NCBI GenBank assembly: GCA_003999685.1
Contig: CP021226.1
Span: 372,001-436,000, forward strand
Origin: Taiwanofungus camphoratus
Lineage: Eukaryota > Basidiomycota > Agaricomycetes > Polyporales > Taiwanofungaceae
Direction of reading: 5' to 3'
DNA length: 64,000 nt
In this document: positions 12,070 through 23,890 of the stretch, piece after piece
Layout: each line of letters begins with the position of its first letter
Numbering within the stretch: the first letter of the stretch is position 1
Notes under the pieces: generated by a model
Seen by the model: the letters and a program-made list of their open reading frames with translations, nothing else
Told to the model about the DNA's origin: nothing
Database searches by the model: none
Made by a program: the position numbers and the translations under genes

Positions 12070-12570
12070 TGTTACCGTCGGGTAGGACTAGAGACTTGTT
12101 CGTTTTTTCTTTCCCTTTGTTTGTCACACCATGGACGCACGGCATCCCTTCCACACCTTACTTACCCAGATTGACTGACGGGCTGACGGTCCCCGCTTAC
12201 GCCAAGGTAGTTATGTACTTTCGGGCCTCTGACTCCTCTTGCCTTATGCGGTCTCTGGGGGGCTGCTAGTATACCTGGGGGTTGGCGGTGGCAGTATAAA
12301 GGAGGGTCCCACTGCTGGAGGTTCCCCTAGTCGTATTCTCTTTGTTCATCCTTTCCTAAAAGTGTACTACGCATTAGTACCAATACACGCTTTTCTTTAC
12401 ACATCTTCTCGCACCTCAAGAAGCCCATAAAGACTATCGCGACTACATAGGGCTTGTAGTTGAAGACTACCGAGGATTGTGACTCGTCGTCACCGTCGCT
12501 CCTTTTCGACCCTTCGCTGCACACCGCTCCAAGCTTCTGCAGCATTACCAGGGTGAACCCCCCGGTAACA
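12070..12570 (+). repeat. 3' LTR of inner chromovirus
   Basis: Same ends and length as 4846-5346, followed by TSD CTCAC at 12571-12575. Differences from the 5' copy are scattered single bases, no indels seen. Confidence 0.93.
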
Positions 12571-12575
12571 CTCAC

Positions 12576-13787
12576 GTTACCCCCTTGGAGGTACCTAGTT
12601 CCTATTGAGAAACTATAGAACGTGAGCTGGAAATGGTAAGGGCGAGAATAGCTGCCCTTGAGATTCCGCTCTCAAGCAAAGGGGAGCAAGCTATGCCCTC
12701 TGAGCCAAATGGACCTGTGGAAGTGAGGATTAGTGGGGATAAGCTGTGGAGGGGCACCAGCTCTCGCACTGCACCTAAGAGCGATGGCTCTGCTCTGCGG
12801 CCTGTCGCTCAGATTGAGCCAGACAGCTATCTGGGAGCCGCTTTCAAACTATTGGACCAGCAATCCCAGAAACTGCATAATAGAGACTCGTCGTCCTCAT
12901 CATCGGACTCCTCTGCTGAATCTGATAGTTCGGATGATGGAAAGCGTCGTCCTAAAGCTCATAGACAGAAAACACAAACCTCGAGAAGAAAAGTCCCTCT
13001 TCTGAAACCTAGAGAGCCCACTCCGTATGATGGATCAGTAGATGTACAGGTCTTCCATAAGTTTATGCAGGAGATGGCTGAATACCTTGATGGGTATCGA
13101 GTGAAGGCCTCACGGCAGGCTACTACAGTCTCACATTTTCTCACAGGAACGGCATATGAATTTTTTGTCACTTCGGTGTCTGCAGAACCGACAGCATGGG
13201 ATCTACAAAAACTCTTTATTGAGCTATTCAATTACTGCTTCCCTGTGGATTTTCGTATGAAAATGCAAGAGCGGCTACGGCACTGCTACCAACGTGAAAA
13301 AACTGTTCGTGAATACATTCACGAGCTTGAAAATCTCTTTTTGATGGCCGGAGTATGGTCTGATCAAGAGCGTGTAGACAGGCTATGGTCAGGTCTCAAT
13401 ATTTACATTCAGAAAGGACTGTGGAAGGAAAAACTTACCCTGACGCATTCCTCGTGGGCGGAAGTTCATGAAATGGCTGAGATTCTTGAAATTGCTGAGA
13501 ATGTTGGAGAACCTTCTTGAAAAAGAGAGTCCAAGTCTGATGGAAACAACAATGAGAGTTGTAGTTCCCGCTCTAAACAGGCCTTTATAAAGAAGGATGG
13601 TAATAAGTTGGTATCTGAAAATCGCACTCATAAGTCTACCGCATCCATTAAGAGTAGTATGAGAAATGTACACCACAACAAGTGTCCGGCAGGGAGCTCA
13701 GACACTAGACCACAACAGCCTAAGCTCTCTGATAAAGAGAAAGCTCAACTGTCTGCAGAGGGCAAATGCTTTATCTGCAAACAACCG
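12576..13787 (+). pseudogene. Outer element gag, middle piece
   Basis: Continues the outer gag frame after the inner element. A TGA stop lies at 12606 and another at 13518. A Ser/Asp-rich patch around 12890-12940 (a run of serines) is followed by a typical Ty3/gypsy capsid region (..FHKFMQEMAEYLDGYRV.., ..REYIHELENLFLMAGVW..). The end codes for CFICKQP, the first half of a zinc knuckle, and is cut at 13787 by the non-coding element. The second half (GHFGRNC) follows at 17074. Confidence 0.88.
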
Positions 13788-16700
13788 GTGATGAGTCCCA
13801 TAGCCTCCTGGGCCCCTAATCGCGATTTTAAGAGCTTTCTAATCCCCCAACCGACCACTCTAAGACTCTTCTACAGCCTACGACAGGAGGGATAGGTTCC
13901 TATAATATTCCTAACGTCTCCTTTTCTTCCTAAACTCTTCTAACACCCGACAAAGTCTTGCGAAGTCACACAAGGTGCTATGAGGTTTCGAATGCTAGCC
14001 ACGAAGTCTCTAACTCCTGCTAAGTCCACTATCGGACACTGCCGGCCCTCCCATACTGTGCTATTGGATCTAGGTCCTACCTATTACGTCACTCATCCCG
14101 GGCTCAGCTAAGAAGTCTTAGCTAAGTCTCTCCTAGCTCTTGTGATTGCAGCTACCTCCGATAGGCTCCGAAATGGTCTGAAGTTCCGGAAGCTGGACTT
14201 AGGAAGCCTTGCGCACCCCATGGGTCTTGATCCTATGCCATAAGGTCATCCTAGGGTGTATCCATATGGTCCTCCACCCAGTTAGGACACCTCCTACCCC
14301 GATTAGGCCAAGTCCCGCTGCTAGGAACTTCGTACACTCTTAGCCCACTAAGATAGTTGATCACGGCGCATGGCTGCTCTCGGATAGTCATCCCGCCCTC
14401 ATGAATGAACTTGGTCACCTTTCTACCGTATGTAGTTCCCCTGTTTCAGTTCCTAATTAGTTCCTATCCTCCTCGTGTTCACTTCGGAGTCCATGCGCTT
14501 TAGTACACATTTCGGACTCGTAAAGATCACTTCGCGCAAGAATAGTTCACCTCACGCTCCCCTATTTAGTCAGAGGTAGTTTACTATGTACGAGAGAGAC
14601 CCCTCAGTGCACGCTTCTCTCTTTGGAATACAAGTTCCCCTGTAGCTCCGATCTCAGGAAAGCGTCGCGAGTACAACCTTAGGAACGGTCCTAAGGTCCC
14701 TAAGTCTCCACCCCAGCTCCGTTTCAGTACCTTTGAACTACGTCTACGCTTGCGATATATCTACGAACCACGTCTACACTTCCCGAACTACGCATTACGA
14801 TCCACGAAGTCGCCATGACTTTGCACCTTTTGGCACCTCATATAGCATCTACCCGGTGGGCCTCCGCCTTAGTTATACCCTTAGGCTCACGTTGCATCAT
14901 CCCTGCGTCCTATGCATAGTCCTACGACTCTCCCATAGTCTTAATTTCAGGCTATAGTACATCTTCCTACACCCTCAAACTCTCCGACCTCTCCTACAGG
15001 TCTCCTACACTAGCCAAACCTCGCCCACCTCGCTCTAACAAACCTCTAAGCCTTACGCCCTTTAGCTAACTCCAGCTAAAAGGACTTCGCAGCAGTCTCG
15101 TGCCCTCTGCCGCTGATACGACCTAGGGGACCCTGGCACCTAGGGAGTGCTCCGCAACGTGGCTGTGGGGTAGTGTGATAACTGTGAGGATATGAGGGTA
15201 GGAGCTACAACCTGTACGATACCGGGAAACCTGTATGTCTTGTTTTTGTAAGTAGGGGAGTAAGGGGTCAAGGGTCCTGCACAACAGGATCTTGTTCCTA
15301 AGTGCTATACTATCCCTAAGGCCTTGCGAGGCCCTCCAAAGTACGCGAAGTTCTTCGAGATTCTGCAAAGTCCTTCAAAGTTTTAGCTAAATCGCACGAG
15401 CTGACTTCGTAGGTGCTGCGAAGTCCTTTTAGCTAGAGTTAGCTAAAGGGCGTAAGGCTTAGAGGTTTGTTAGAGCGAGGTGGGCGAGGTTTGGCTAGCA
15501 TAGGAGACCTGTAGGAGAGGTCAGAGAGTTCGAGGGTGTAGAGAGATGTACTATAGCCTGAAACTAAGGCTATGGGAGAGTCGTAGGGCTATTCGTAGGA
15601 CGTAGGGATGACGCAACGTGAGCCTAAGGGTATAACTAAGGCGGAGGCCCACCGGGTAGATGCTATATGAGGTGCCGAAAGGTGCAAAGTCACGGCGACT
15701 TCGTGGATCGTAGTGCGTAGTTCGGGAAGCGTAGACGTGGTTCGTAGATATATCGCAAGCGTAGACGTAGTTCAAAGGTACTGAAATGGAGCTGGGGTGG
15801 AGACTTAGGGACCTTAGGACCGTTCCTAAGGTTATACTCGTGGCGCTTTCCTGAGATCGGAGCTACAGGGGAACTTGTATTCCAAAGAGAGAAGCGTGCA
15901 CTGAGGGGTCCCTGGTACATAGTAAACTACCTCTGACTAAATAGGGGAGCGTGAGGTGAACTATTCTTGCGTGAAGTGATCCTTACGAGTCCGAAATGTG
16001 TACTAAAGCACATGGACTCCGAAGTGAACACGAGGAGGATAGGAACTAATTAGGAACTGAAACAGGGGAACTACGTATGGTAGAAAGGTGACCAAGTTCA
16101 TTCATGAGGGCGGGATGACTATCCGAGAGCAGCCATGCGCCGTGATCACCTATCTTAGTGGGCTAAGAGCGCACGAAGTTCTTAGCAGCGGGACTTGGCC
16201 TAATCGGGGCAGGAGGTGTCCCAACTGGGTGGAGGGTCATATGGGTACGCCCTAGGATGACCTTATGGCATAGGATCGAGACCCATGGGGTGCACAAGGC
16301 TTCCTAAGTCCAACTTCCGGAACTTTGGACCATTTCGGAGCCTATCGGAGGTAGCTGCAATCACAAGAGCTAGGAGAGACTTAGCTAAGACTTCTTAGCT
16401 AAGTTCGGGATGAGTGACGTAGTAGATAGGACCTAGATCCAATGGAACAGTATGGGAGGGCCGGCAGTGTCCGATAGTGGACTTAGCAGGAGTTAGGGAC
16501 TTCGCGTCTAGCATTCGAAACCTCGTAGCACCTCATGTGACTTCGCAAGACTTCGTAGGGTGTTAGGAGGGTTTAGGAAGGAAAGGGGGCGTTAGGAATA
16601 TTATAGGGACCTATCCCTCCTGTCGTAGGCTGTAGAAGAGTCTTAGAGTGGTCGGTTGGGGGATTAGAAAGCTCCTAAAATCACGATTCGGGGCCCAGGA

Positions 16701-17071
16701 GGCTACGGGACTCATCACCGCTTAGTAGAAACTATAGTCCATTGGCTTATTGCTCCCTAACTCTATACAGCCTACGAAGCCAGCACGTGCGATTTAGCTA
16801 AAACTTCGAAGGACTTCGCAGAATCTCGAAGAACTTCACGTACTTCGGAGGGCCTCACAAGGCCTTAGGGATCGTATAGCACTTAGGAACAGGATCCTGT
16901 TGTGCAGGACCCTTGACCCCTTACTCCCCCACTTACAAAAAACAAGACACACAGGTTTCCCGGTATCATACAGATTGTAGCTCCTACCTCACATCCCCAC
17001 AGTTATCACACTACCTCACAGCCACGTTGCGGAGCACTCCCTAGGTACCAGGGTCCCCTAGGTTGTATCAC
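13788..17071. mobile_element. Non-coding TIR element (host copy), interrupted by a second copy of itself
   Basis: Begins GTGATGAGTCCC and ends (reverse strand) GTGATACAACC, so the terminal inverted repeat is only GTGAT. It is flanked by CG (13786-13787, 17072-17073) or, read one base differently, CCG, as target duplicate. It splits the codons of the outer zinc knuckle; removing it gives CFICKQPGHFGRNC. The copy consists of 13788-15112 plus 16721-17071, about 1.68 kb, separated by the inner copy. No credible ORF. Short motifs recur near the ends: ACTTCG/CGAAGT, TTAGCTAA and CCTTAGG. Most likely a non-autonomous DNA transposon of unknown superfamily. Confidence 0.8.
15113..16718. mobile_element. 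Second, inverted copy of the non-coding TIR element
   Basis: The 1.6-kb copy is the reverse complement of the surrounding copy: 15113-15420 matches (inverted) 16770-17068, and 15421-16718 matches (inverted) 13788-15095. It is flanked by CG at 15111-15112 and 16719-16720. Its first base is C where G is expected. It lacks about 70 bp that the host copy has at the insertion region. Divergence in a 130-bp stretch read by eye is about 6%. Together the pair makes a large imperfect palindrome. Confidence 0.8.
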
Positions 17072-17073
17072 CG

Positions 17074-20000
17074 GGCCATTTTGGCCGCAATTGCCCTTCC
17101 AACCAGAGTGTTAAGTCCGACCGCAAGGGTAAACCACCAGGAGTGTCTACGTACAGCCTCGAATTTGATCTGCAGGATGCAGAAGCTTCGCGCAACCTTG
17201 CTGAGGCCACTGCTCGGATAGACCAATTAGAACTGTTCAGCATCGATCTAGAACAGGTAATGGCAGATCAGCGTGACAAGAATAGACCGCCTGGTGCAGG
17301 ACCAGAGTTTGAGTGCACACCTGCTAGCAAAGCCCTCAGATCATCTGACCATACGGTATGGACAGCCTTTGATCCCAGTCAAGATTTTATGACATATATG
17401 GAGTTACCTAGCACTCGACGGGAGGGGTGACCGCAGACATGGTTACACGATTTGTATGGAAAACGAGTGGAGCAGCTATTGAGACAATTTGCGCCGTATT
17501 TCTGCCCATCTTGTTATACCTTCCATGAAGATGAGTGGCTGACCTGTTTCGACGTGTATCGGGTCTGCATGCCAGAAAGGCATGCCATCCTCCAGTATTA
17601 CATCAAAGAGGATCCTCTTCTTAACTCTAATTGGCTTAAGGATCACAATTTCGACCTATCAAACTGGTTTTGCCAACAGATGGCACTACACAACAGGGAG
17701 GGAGACTGTTATCATATAGACAACAGTGAACCAATGGGGGATGCCTTAGCCTTGGGGTGCGAGGATATGTTAAACAAGCATGTTCCCTTCCCGGAGGGAT
17801 TTATGGATTCATCAGATAATGTGCCATGGTTTCACTGCTTGCAACTTGAGTACGGGGTAGAGGTCCAGGATACATACCTGGAAGTATGCACTATAATACC
17901 AAACTCCCAGCTGGAGAATATCTGGTTTGACTTACCAAATGCATATGCTTGTGCCGTGCGATGCTCGCTGGGTAGACAACCCTTTCAAATTGACGATTTG
18001 GAGGGCGAGTTAAATTCGTTGTTTGAAACACTGGTCCCAGAGGGCGGAACTGATGCGTATACTTGCATTGAACTTAGTGCGGCACAGCTGTCAGCGGTGC
18101 AGCGCAACACCGCTACTCCTAGGGATTTCGAACGCTTGATCCCTGAAACTATTGTAGTTGTTGTTGATGTCAACGGACACCCAGCATGGGCTCTCCTGGA
18201 TTCAGGATCACTGGCTGACTTTATGTCCACTCAATTAGCACACCAATTGGGAGTGAAATCGTTTGAGCTAAAAAAACCGCTGCCTGTGCATCTTGCTGTC
18301 CAGGGATCATGGGCAAAAATCAACTTGGGCTGTCAGGCAAAGGTTGAGTATCAGTCTATTCACGAGCATAGATATTTTGATGTCATCAACCTACTGAACT
18401 ATGATCTGATCCTGGGAACCCCCTTCTTGTTCCAGCATCAGGTCACTCTTGGATTCAACCCAACTACAGTTGAGGTCAGGAGCAAACTCACGCTGCCGCT
18501 GCAAGGCAAATTTGTAAGGGTCCTGGAGTCCCGTGCTGCTGAAATCTATGAAGACAAGATTGAACACACTCATCAGTATCTTTGTGACTATGCGGCCTGT
18601 ATATGCAGGGAAGCAGGGGACTCACCCTTACCTCCATTGTGGGCCGTTAACCACATTATTCCATTGAAGGATCCGACCAAGGTTTATACTTGGCGTCCAT
18701 CTAAGTGCCCTGATGCTCTGAGAAAGATTTGGGATGAAAAGCGTGAGGCATACCTGAAATCTGGGCGCTGGCAAATGACAAATGCACGAAATACTAGCCC
18801 TATGCTGTTGCTTCGGAAGCCAGGGACCGGTGTGAATGGGATACCGCCAGCGCTGCGAACAGTGTGCGATACTTGAGAGTGAAATGCGAATACGGTGAAA
18901 CTCACCTCACCATTACCAGATATGGATGGGATATTGTGCCGACTGGCACGAAAACAGTGGCGCTCTGCTGTGGATGGGAAGGATGCATATGAACAGATCT
19001 GCATTGAGCCTGAGCATGTTGAGCGAACCGCTATGGCCACACCTGATGGAAACATGGTCAGTTATGTGATGCAGCAGGGGGACTGTAATGCCATAGCGAC
19101 ATACCAGACCCTGATGAACCATATCTTCAGGCCCCACATAGGGGTGTTCATGGACGTCTATTTGGATGACATTGTTATCTATTCTGACTCCCTTGAGGAC
19201 CATGTAGATCATTGTAAGAAGGTAATTGACATACTCAAACGAGAGGAACTTTACCTCAGTGAGCAGAAGCTAAAGTTCCTGTGTAAGGAGATGAAGATTC
19301 TCGGAAGGATTGTTAATGATTTGGGAATCCAAATGGACCCTGACAAGGTGGATAGTGTGTTAAACTAGAAGGTACCCACTAACAAGGAACTTTTGCATGA
19401 ATTCTTGGGCTCGGTGGGGTACTTGGCCGATGATATTGCGACGATGCGTATACCTATGGGGGTCCTAACCACCTTAACGGGGTCAGAGTCAAGTTTCAAG
19501 TGGGATTTCACTCACCAACGTGCGTTCGATGAAATCAAGCGCCTCATTCATGCACACCGGGAACACCATCGTGTGCTGCTGTATTATGCCCCAAATGCAC
19601 CTAACATCTGGTTGGTGACTGATGGCTCGATGGGTGGTATAGCAGGAGTCATCTCACAAGGAGATGACTTCAAAACGGCCCATGTAGCAGCCTTTTTCTC
19701 CGCCAAATTGACATCGGCCCAGTCCAATTATCCTGTACATGAGATAGAGATGTTAGCAGGAGTAGAAGCCATGAAACGACATTGGGACATCCTCCTGGGA
19801 TGTCATTTCACATGGTTAACAGACCATAAGGGTCTGATTCATCTGCTTAACCAGAAAAACCTATCGGGGCGGCAGGCACATTGGTTGGAACATATTTCGA
19901 GTTTGATTTTGATATCAAGTATGTACCTGGTGTGGAAAACGTACTGGCTGATGCCCTATCCCGTATCTATGTGAATGACAGCCCAGGGACAGTGCATGCG

Positions 20001-23000
20001 GTGTCCGAATATACTATGTACGATGATAACGAGACTGTCATGACATGGCTCGATTCCACTTCCATCTCCATACCTGTATTCACAGGGCTGGAGGCATTTG
20101 CCGTTCGAACCCGCTCATACACTACAGCTGGGAGAGGGACATTCAAAGCTGGAGAGAATGTGAAACAGACACATGATGAAGTGAGACGGCTCACCATTCC
20201 TGAGTCTGCAGGGATGATAGAGGAGACCAGAAATGACCACTCCCACTGCACCTCGAGTAGCGGAGGGCATTCTGCTGTCGAGCACACTGGCCATTCTGTC
20301 AACCCTGAAGCACAAACACAGGGGAAGGATGAGACGGACAGCACAAGCATGCCTAATCCACACACACTCAATATAGATAGCACCAGCAATGCGGTGATGA
20401 CCTCAACTTTGAGCACGCTGAGCGCAATGGATGGTGCCCGTGCATCTGGCCAGGCCAGCGGCGGTGTGCATTCCCTGGGGGCCAGCATGGGAGTTGGAGT
20501 TGTGAGGGTCACATCTGACTCACTTACACTTAGTGGAAATCGTGCCGGTGATGTGACAGTGAGCTCACCTTCAAGCACACCTAGCACAGCAGGTGGGGAT
20601 GGATGTCCAACAATGTCCTCTATCACAGGTAGGAGGGACAGACATGCAACAACATCCATGACCGCTGATGACCTAGGTATCCCTCAAATGGGGATACGAA
20701 CGAGGCACAAGAGGATGAGCAGAATGTCTGGTGAAAATGTGACAAAACAGAATGTACCTTCCCACCGCAGAGGGCGACAATGCGTACTCACGCCAGCTGA
20801 ATTGGGGTGCCCTGAGATGGTGCAGGAGTTTGCGAAACGAATTCAGTGTGTCGTCCTGCATGCACTGAGCACACGACAACAGGAGGGTGGAAACCTAGAC
20901 ATGATGTCAGAAAACAAGAATGAGACAAACGAGGACGTACCCACTTCTCCTGAGGACCAGAACGGCCACGAGGAAACATCGTCAATGGACGACAACAACA
21001 ATGTAGCAGTGAGCACAAGGTCAGACACCACTTCGGGCAGTCTCCCATATGCTAGTGCTGGCCGTCAAAACGAACATTTCGACAATTCATCCAATAAGGA
21101 TGGTAGACCCACTGTGAAAGTCAGTAATAAATTCTTCGAGCATCTGTCGGGCAGCTCAGAAGGAATAGACTTGCCTGGAGCACTGAAAGGCCGATATTCA
21201 GAGGACAACTTCTATAGAAAGATCCTCGAGAACCCTAAGCACTTCAAAAACTTTGAGGTGGAGAAGGGGTTAGTATATCTTAAGGAAAAGCACCGGGAAC
21301 TACTGTGCATACCTGATATTCGACTGAAACACTCTAAGAGAAGCGCCTGAGAGGTGGTAATCTCTCACACGCACTCATTACTCGCACACCTCAGCCCCTT
21401 CAAGACATCGGGGCTGCTTAGGGACCATGTATGGTGGAAGACCTTGACGGTTGATGTACAGAAATACTGTATCACTTGTATGACCTGCAAGAGAAGTAAA
21501 CCATCAAATCAGAAGCCTTATGGGTTACTGAACCCTCTTGAAGTGCCGGGAACTCCATGGGAAGCCATAGGCATTGATTTTGTGGGACCTCTCCCAGAAT
21601 CTAGGGACCGTGATGCTAGTTATGACTCAATTACCACCATAATTGATCTGCTTACTGGTATGGTTCACTTAGTTCCAAGCCGTACCAACTATAATGCACG
21701 CAACGTGGCAGAATTGGTGTTTGCAGAAGTTTACAAACATCATGGCATGCCTAAGGCCATAGTTAGTGATCGTGATGTTCTTTTTACAAGTCAGTTCTGG
21801 ACTCACCTTCACCAATTAATGGATGTTGAACTTAGAATGTCGAGTGCTTATCATCCTGAATCTGATGGTTCCACGGAACAGGCAAATCATACCATTACCC
21901 AAATGCTCAAACAGAGCATACAGCCCACTCAAAAGGACTGGGTGGCCCGTCTGCCCGCAATCGAATTCACCATAAACTTGGCTCGTTCTGATAGTACGGG
22001 ATATGCCCCCTTCTTCCTCAACACAGGGTGTATGCCGAGGTCAATGATCTGGGACAACCCGGGCATCAACGAGTATCCAGGAGTACGTGCTTATGCACAA
22101 AAGGTAAAATATGCCATCATGTCAGCCCATGACAGCATAATCGCTGCCCGCATCAAACAGACACGGGACGCCAATCGTCATTGCCAAGCCGCTCCATTTG
22201 CTAATGGCAATTTGGTGTACGTTTCAACCAAGAATATGACCCTATCTAAGGGATTAGCCTGAAAATTGATTCCTAAATATATAGGTCCTTACCTGATCAC
22301 TCAGAACTACAGAAACAGTTCATTTCGTATAGACCTACCATCTAGTCTTAGGAGACAAGGGATACACAATGTTTTCCATGCATCCCTCCTCCGTGTTCAT
22401 GAACTGAATGATGATAGGCTTTTTCCAGGACGACTGGATAGCCAGGTAGCAGAATTAGAGGACCAGGATGGGGAATGGGCTATTGACCGGATAATCTCTC
22501 ACTGGGGATCAGGCACTGATGCAATTTTCGAGTCAGTTTGGAAATTGGAGGACAAGACTTGGGTGTCTTACTTGTCAATTCAGCATCTTGATGCCCTCTG
22601 ATCCTACCTTGAAGTATTAGGTGTGGAGGAAATTTCGCAGCTTACAGAGGGTAATGGCGATGTGCCTGATGATCCCCAAATATTTTTGGGAGGCCTCAAA
22701 ATTCGAGGCTCGGATCTGTCTATTAAAACTCAACCTTATCAGCACTACACTACTACGACGACACACCCCTACCATTGTCTTCCTTCTACCTCAAGTGAAA
22801 TCTCATACCATTCCCATCGCATGGCTCCTCACACATATCTTCATCATCTCCCTAATCTGGATGTAATCCTGCACAACCCCATCTACGACACCAGCCATCT
22901 GTTCACCATAGCCCAACTCCGTCTCTATTCCAAGTTTGACCGAAATCTTCGAGACCATCTCTTCAATAAAACATCCACCCCCATCCCAGGGGGATATGAG

Positions 23001-23567
23001 AAATTTCAGGAGGTGTGGGCCCGTGACGGAGCTTGTACCTATCAGTTCTCAGAGTACAATGCGGTTACTGGAGAAATCATCACTCACGGGCAACCTATCG
23101 CTATCGACTCCCTTGCTCCCCATCCCGATAAGGAGGAGGAGAGTCCTGGGTATTTGGAAAACCAGAAGGAGCTTATCCAAGTTTTGCTGTGGGGTGCGGC
23201 GCAACGGATGAGGAAGCAGGAGGATGGGATCGCAAAGCGACAGGCCGAGCGCAAGGAAAAGCGTAAGGGGAAGCGCGCGAGCATGCAAATCTTCGGGTTA
23301 GGAGATGAAGGGGGACTCACTGCAGCTGATGGGGAGGACCAGAGAGGACCAGAGCCGCCTGCGAAACGAAAGAAGATGGCCGTACACACTGAAGCTGGGC
23401 CCTCTAAGGCTCGCCACACTTCCCGTGCGGCTGAAAAACGGGCAGCTGCGTCTGGAATGGCCGCTACCGCAGAAAGACCAACGCTGCCATTCGTAGGGAC
23501 ACGACTGCCGAGAAAAGCGCTGACGTCGAAGGAAACCTCATGCAGACTGAGGAGTGACCATTGTTGA
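17074..23567 (+). pseudogene. Outer element gag C-terminus and pol (protease, RT, RNase H, integrase, basic tail)
   Basis: After the zinc-knuckle half (GHFGRNCPS), gag and pol share one frame. Stops: TGA at 17428, 18874, 18880, 21348, 22259 and 22600, TAG at about 19366 (Trp expected). One 1-nt deletion lies near 19890. The protease has LLDSGSLADFMS near 18198. RT has VYLDDIVIYS near 19156. RNase H has LVTDGSMGGIAGVIS near 19612. A Ser/Thr-rich linker of some 370 residues (about 20000-21110) sits before the integrase. Integrase: CITCMTCKRSK finger, then IDFVGPLP, SDRDVLF and the DGSTEQ segment. The C-terminus is Lys/Arg-rich (..KRQAERKEKRKGKR..), possibly a chromatin or nuclear signal. There is no clear chromodomain. 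Confidence 0.9.
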
Positions 23568-23585
23568 TGATGGTCGGAGGGCGTA

Positions 23586-23890
23586 TGTGACGGTTCGGCC
23601 GACACTTCCCTTTCTTTTCGCCAACCTTCGGTAGTGTTCTAGCGCTCTAAAATTTACACTAGTTACTGTACTTAAGTCACCCGTCTGTACGGACTTCGGT
23701 AGCGTACATACAAGCTGAAACGGTCTTAAAACCAGTCAAAAATATGTGACGATCGCGACCAAAGGTAGTCGGTGTCGGCACACGGTGAAGAGCGTACATA
23801 CGAGCTGAAACGGTCTTAAAACCAGTCATTTCGTGTGCAACGTTCTTCACCGTGTGCCGACACCGACTACCTTTGGTCGCGATCGTCACA
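23586..23890 (+). repeat. 3' LTR of outer element (305 bp, rearranged)
   Basis: Starts TGTGACGG, ends ATCGTCACA, followed by TSD TATTC at 23891-23895. It is 97 bp longer than the 5' LTR. The extra part is an inverted segment (23733-23790) matching the complement of the LTR end plus the first 12 nt of the internal region (3739-3750), then a second copy (23791-23828) of a stretch also present at 23701-23738. Bases 23745-23790 and 23845-23890 form perfect 46-bp inverted arms. Confidence 0.92.

Larger units (their letters stand above)
4846..12570 (+). mobile_element. Inner Ty3/gypsy chromovirus inserted in the outer gag
   Basis: Two 501-bp LTRs (4846-5346 and 12070-12570) start TGTTACCG and end CGGTAACA. 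TSD CTCAC at 4841-4845 and 12571-12575. The order is gag, protease, RT, RNase H, integrase, chromodomain, then an extra 3' ORF, a polypurine tract and the 3' LTR. By eye about 16 of 501 positions differ between LTRs (about 3%), 10 or 11 of them CpG transitions. Its genes carry stops and frameshifts, so it is inactive. Because it lies inside the outer element, it inserted later. Confidence 0.95.
3531..23890 (+). mobile_element. Outer Ty3/gypsy LTR retrotransposon, carrying two further elements
   Basis: Bounded by LTRs that start TGTGACGG and end ATCGTCACA, with a 5-bp target duplication TATTC at 3526-3530 and 23891-23895. The element's own coding runs gag (3976-4845, 12576-13787, 17074 on) then protease, reverse transcriptase, RNase H and integrase to 23567, all on the plus strand. 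Two foreign blocks interrupt it: a chromovirus at 4846-12570 and a non-coding TIR element at 13788-17071. At least ten premature stops and one frameshift show it is dead. It sits inside a host gene read in the opposite direction. The gag-pol sequence resembles an abundant agaricomycete Ty3/gypsy lineage. Confidence 0.93.

Noticed and set aside
14733-15775. Mirror-image 74-codon frames in the non-coding TIR element
   Set aside because: They exist only because the two element copies are inverted; the text is low in protein character and has no partner exons.
13788-17071. Reading the palindrome as a foldback transposon with 1.3-kb inverted repeats
   Set aside because: The A-B-A'-B' order, the internal GTGAT end at 15113 and 16718 and the second CG duplicate fit a self-insertion better.
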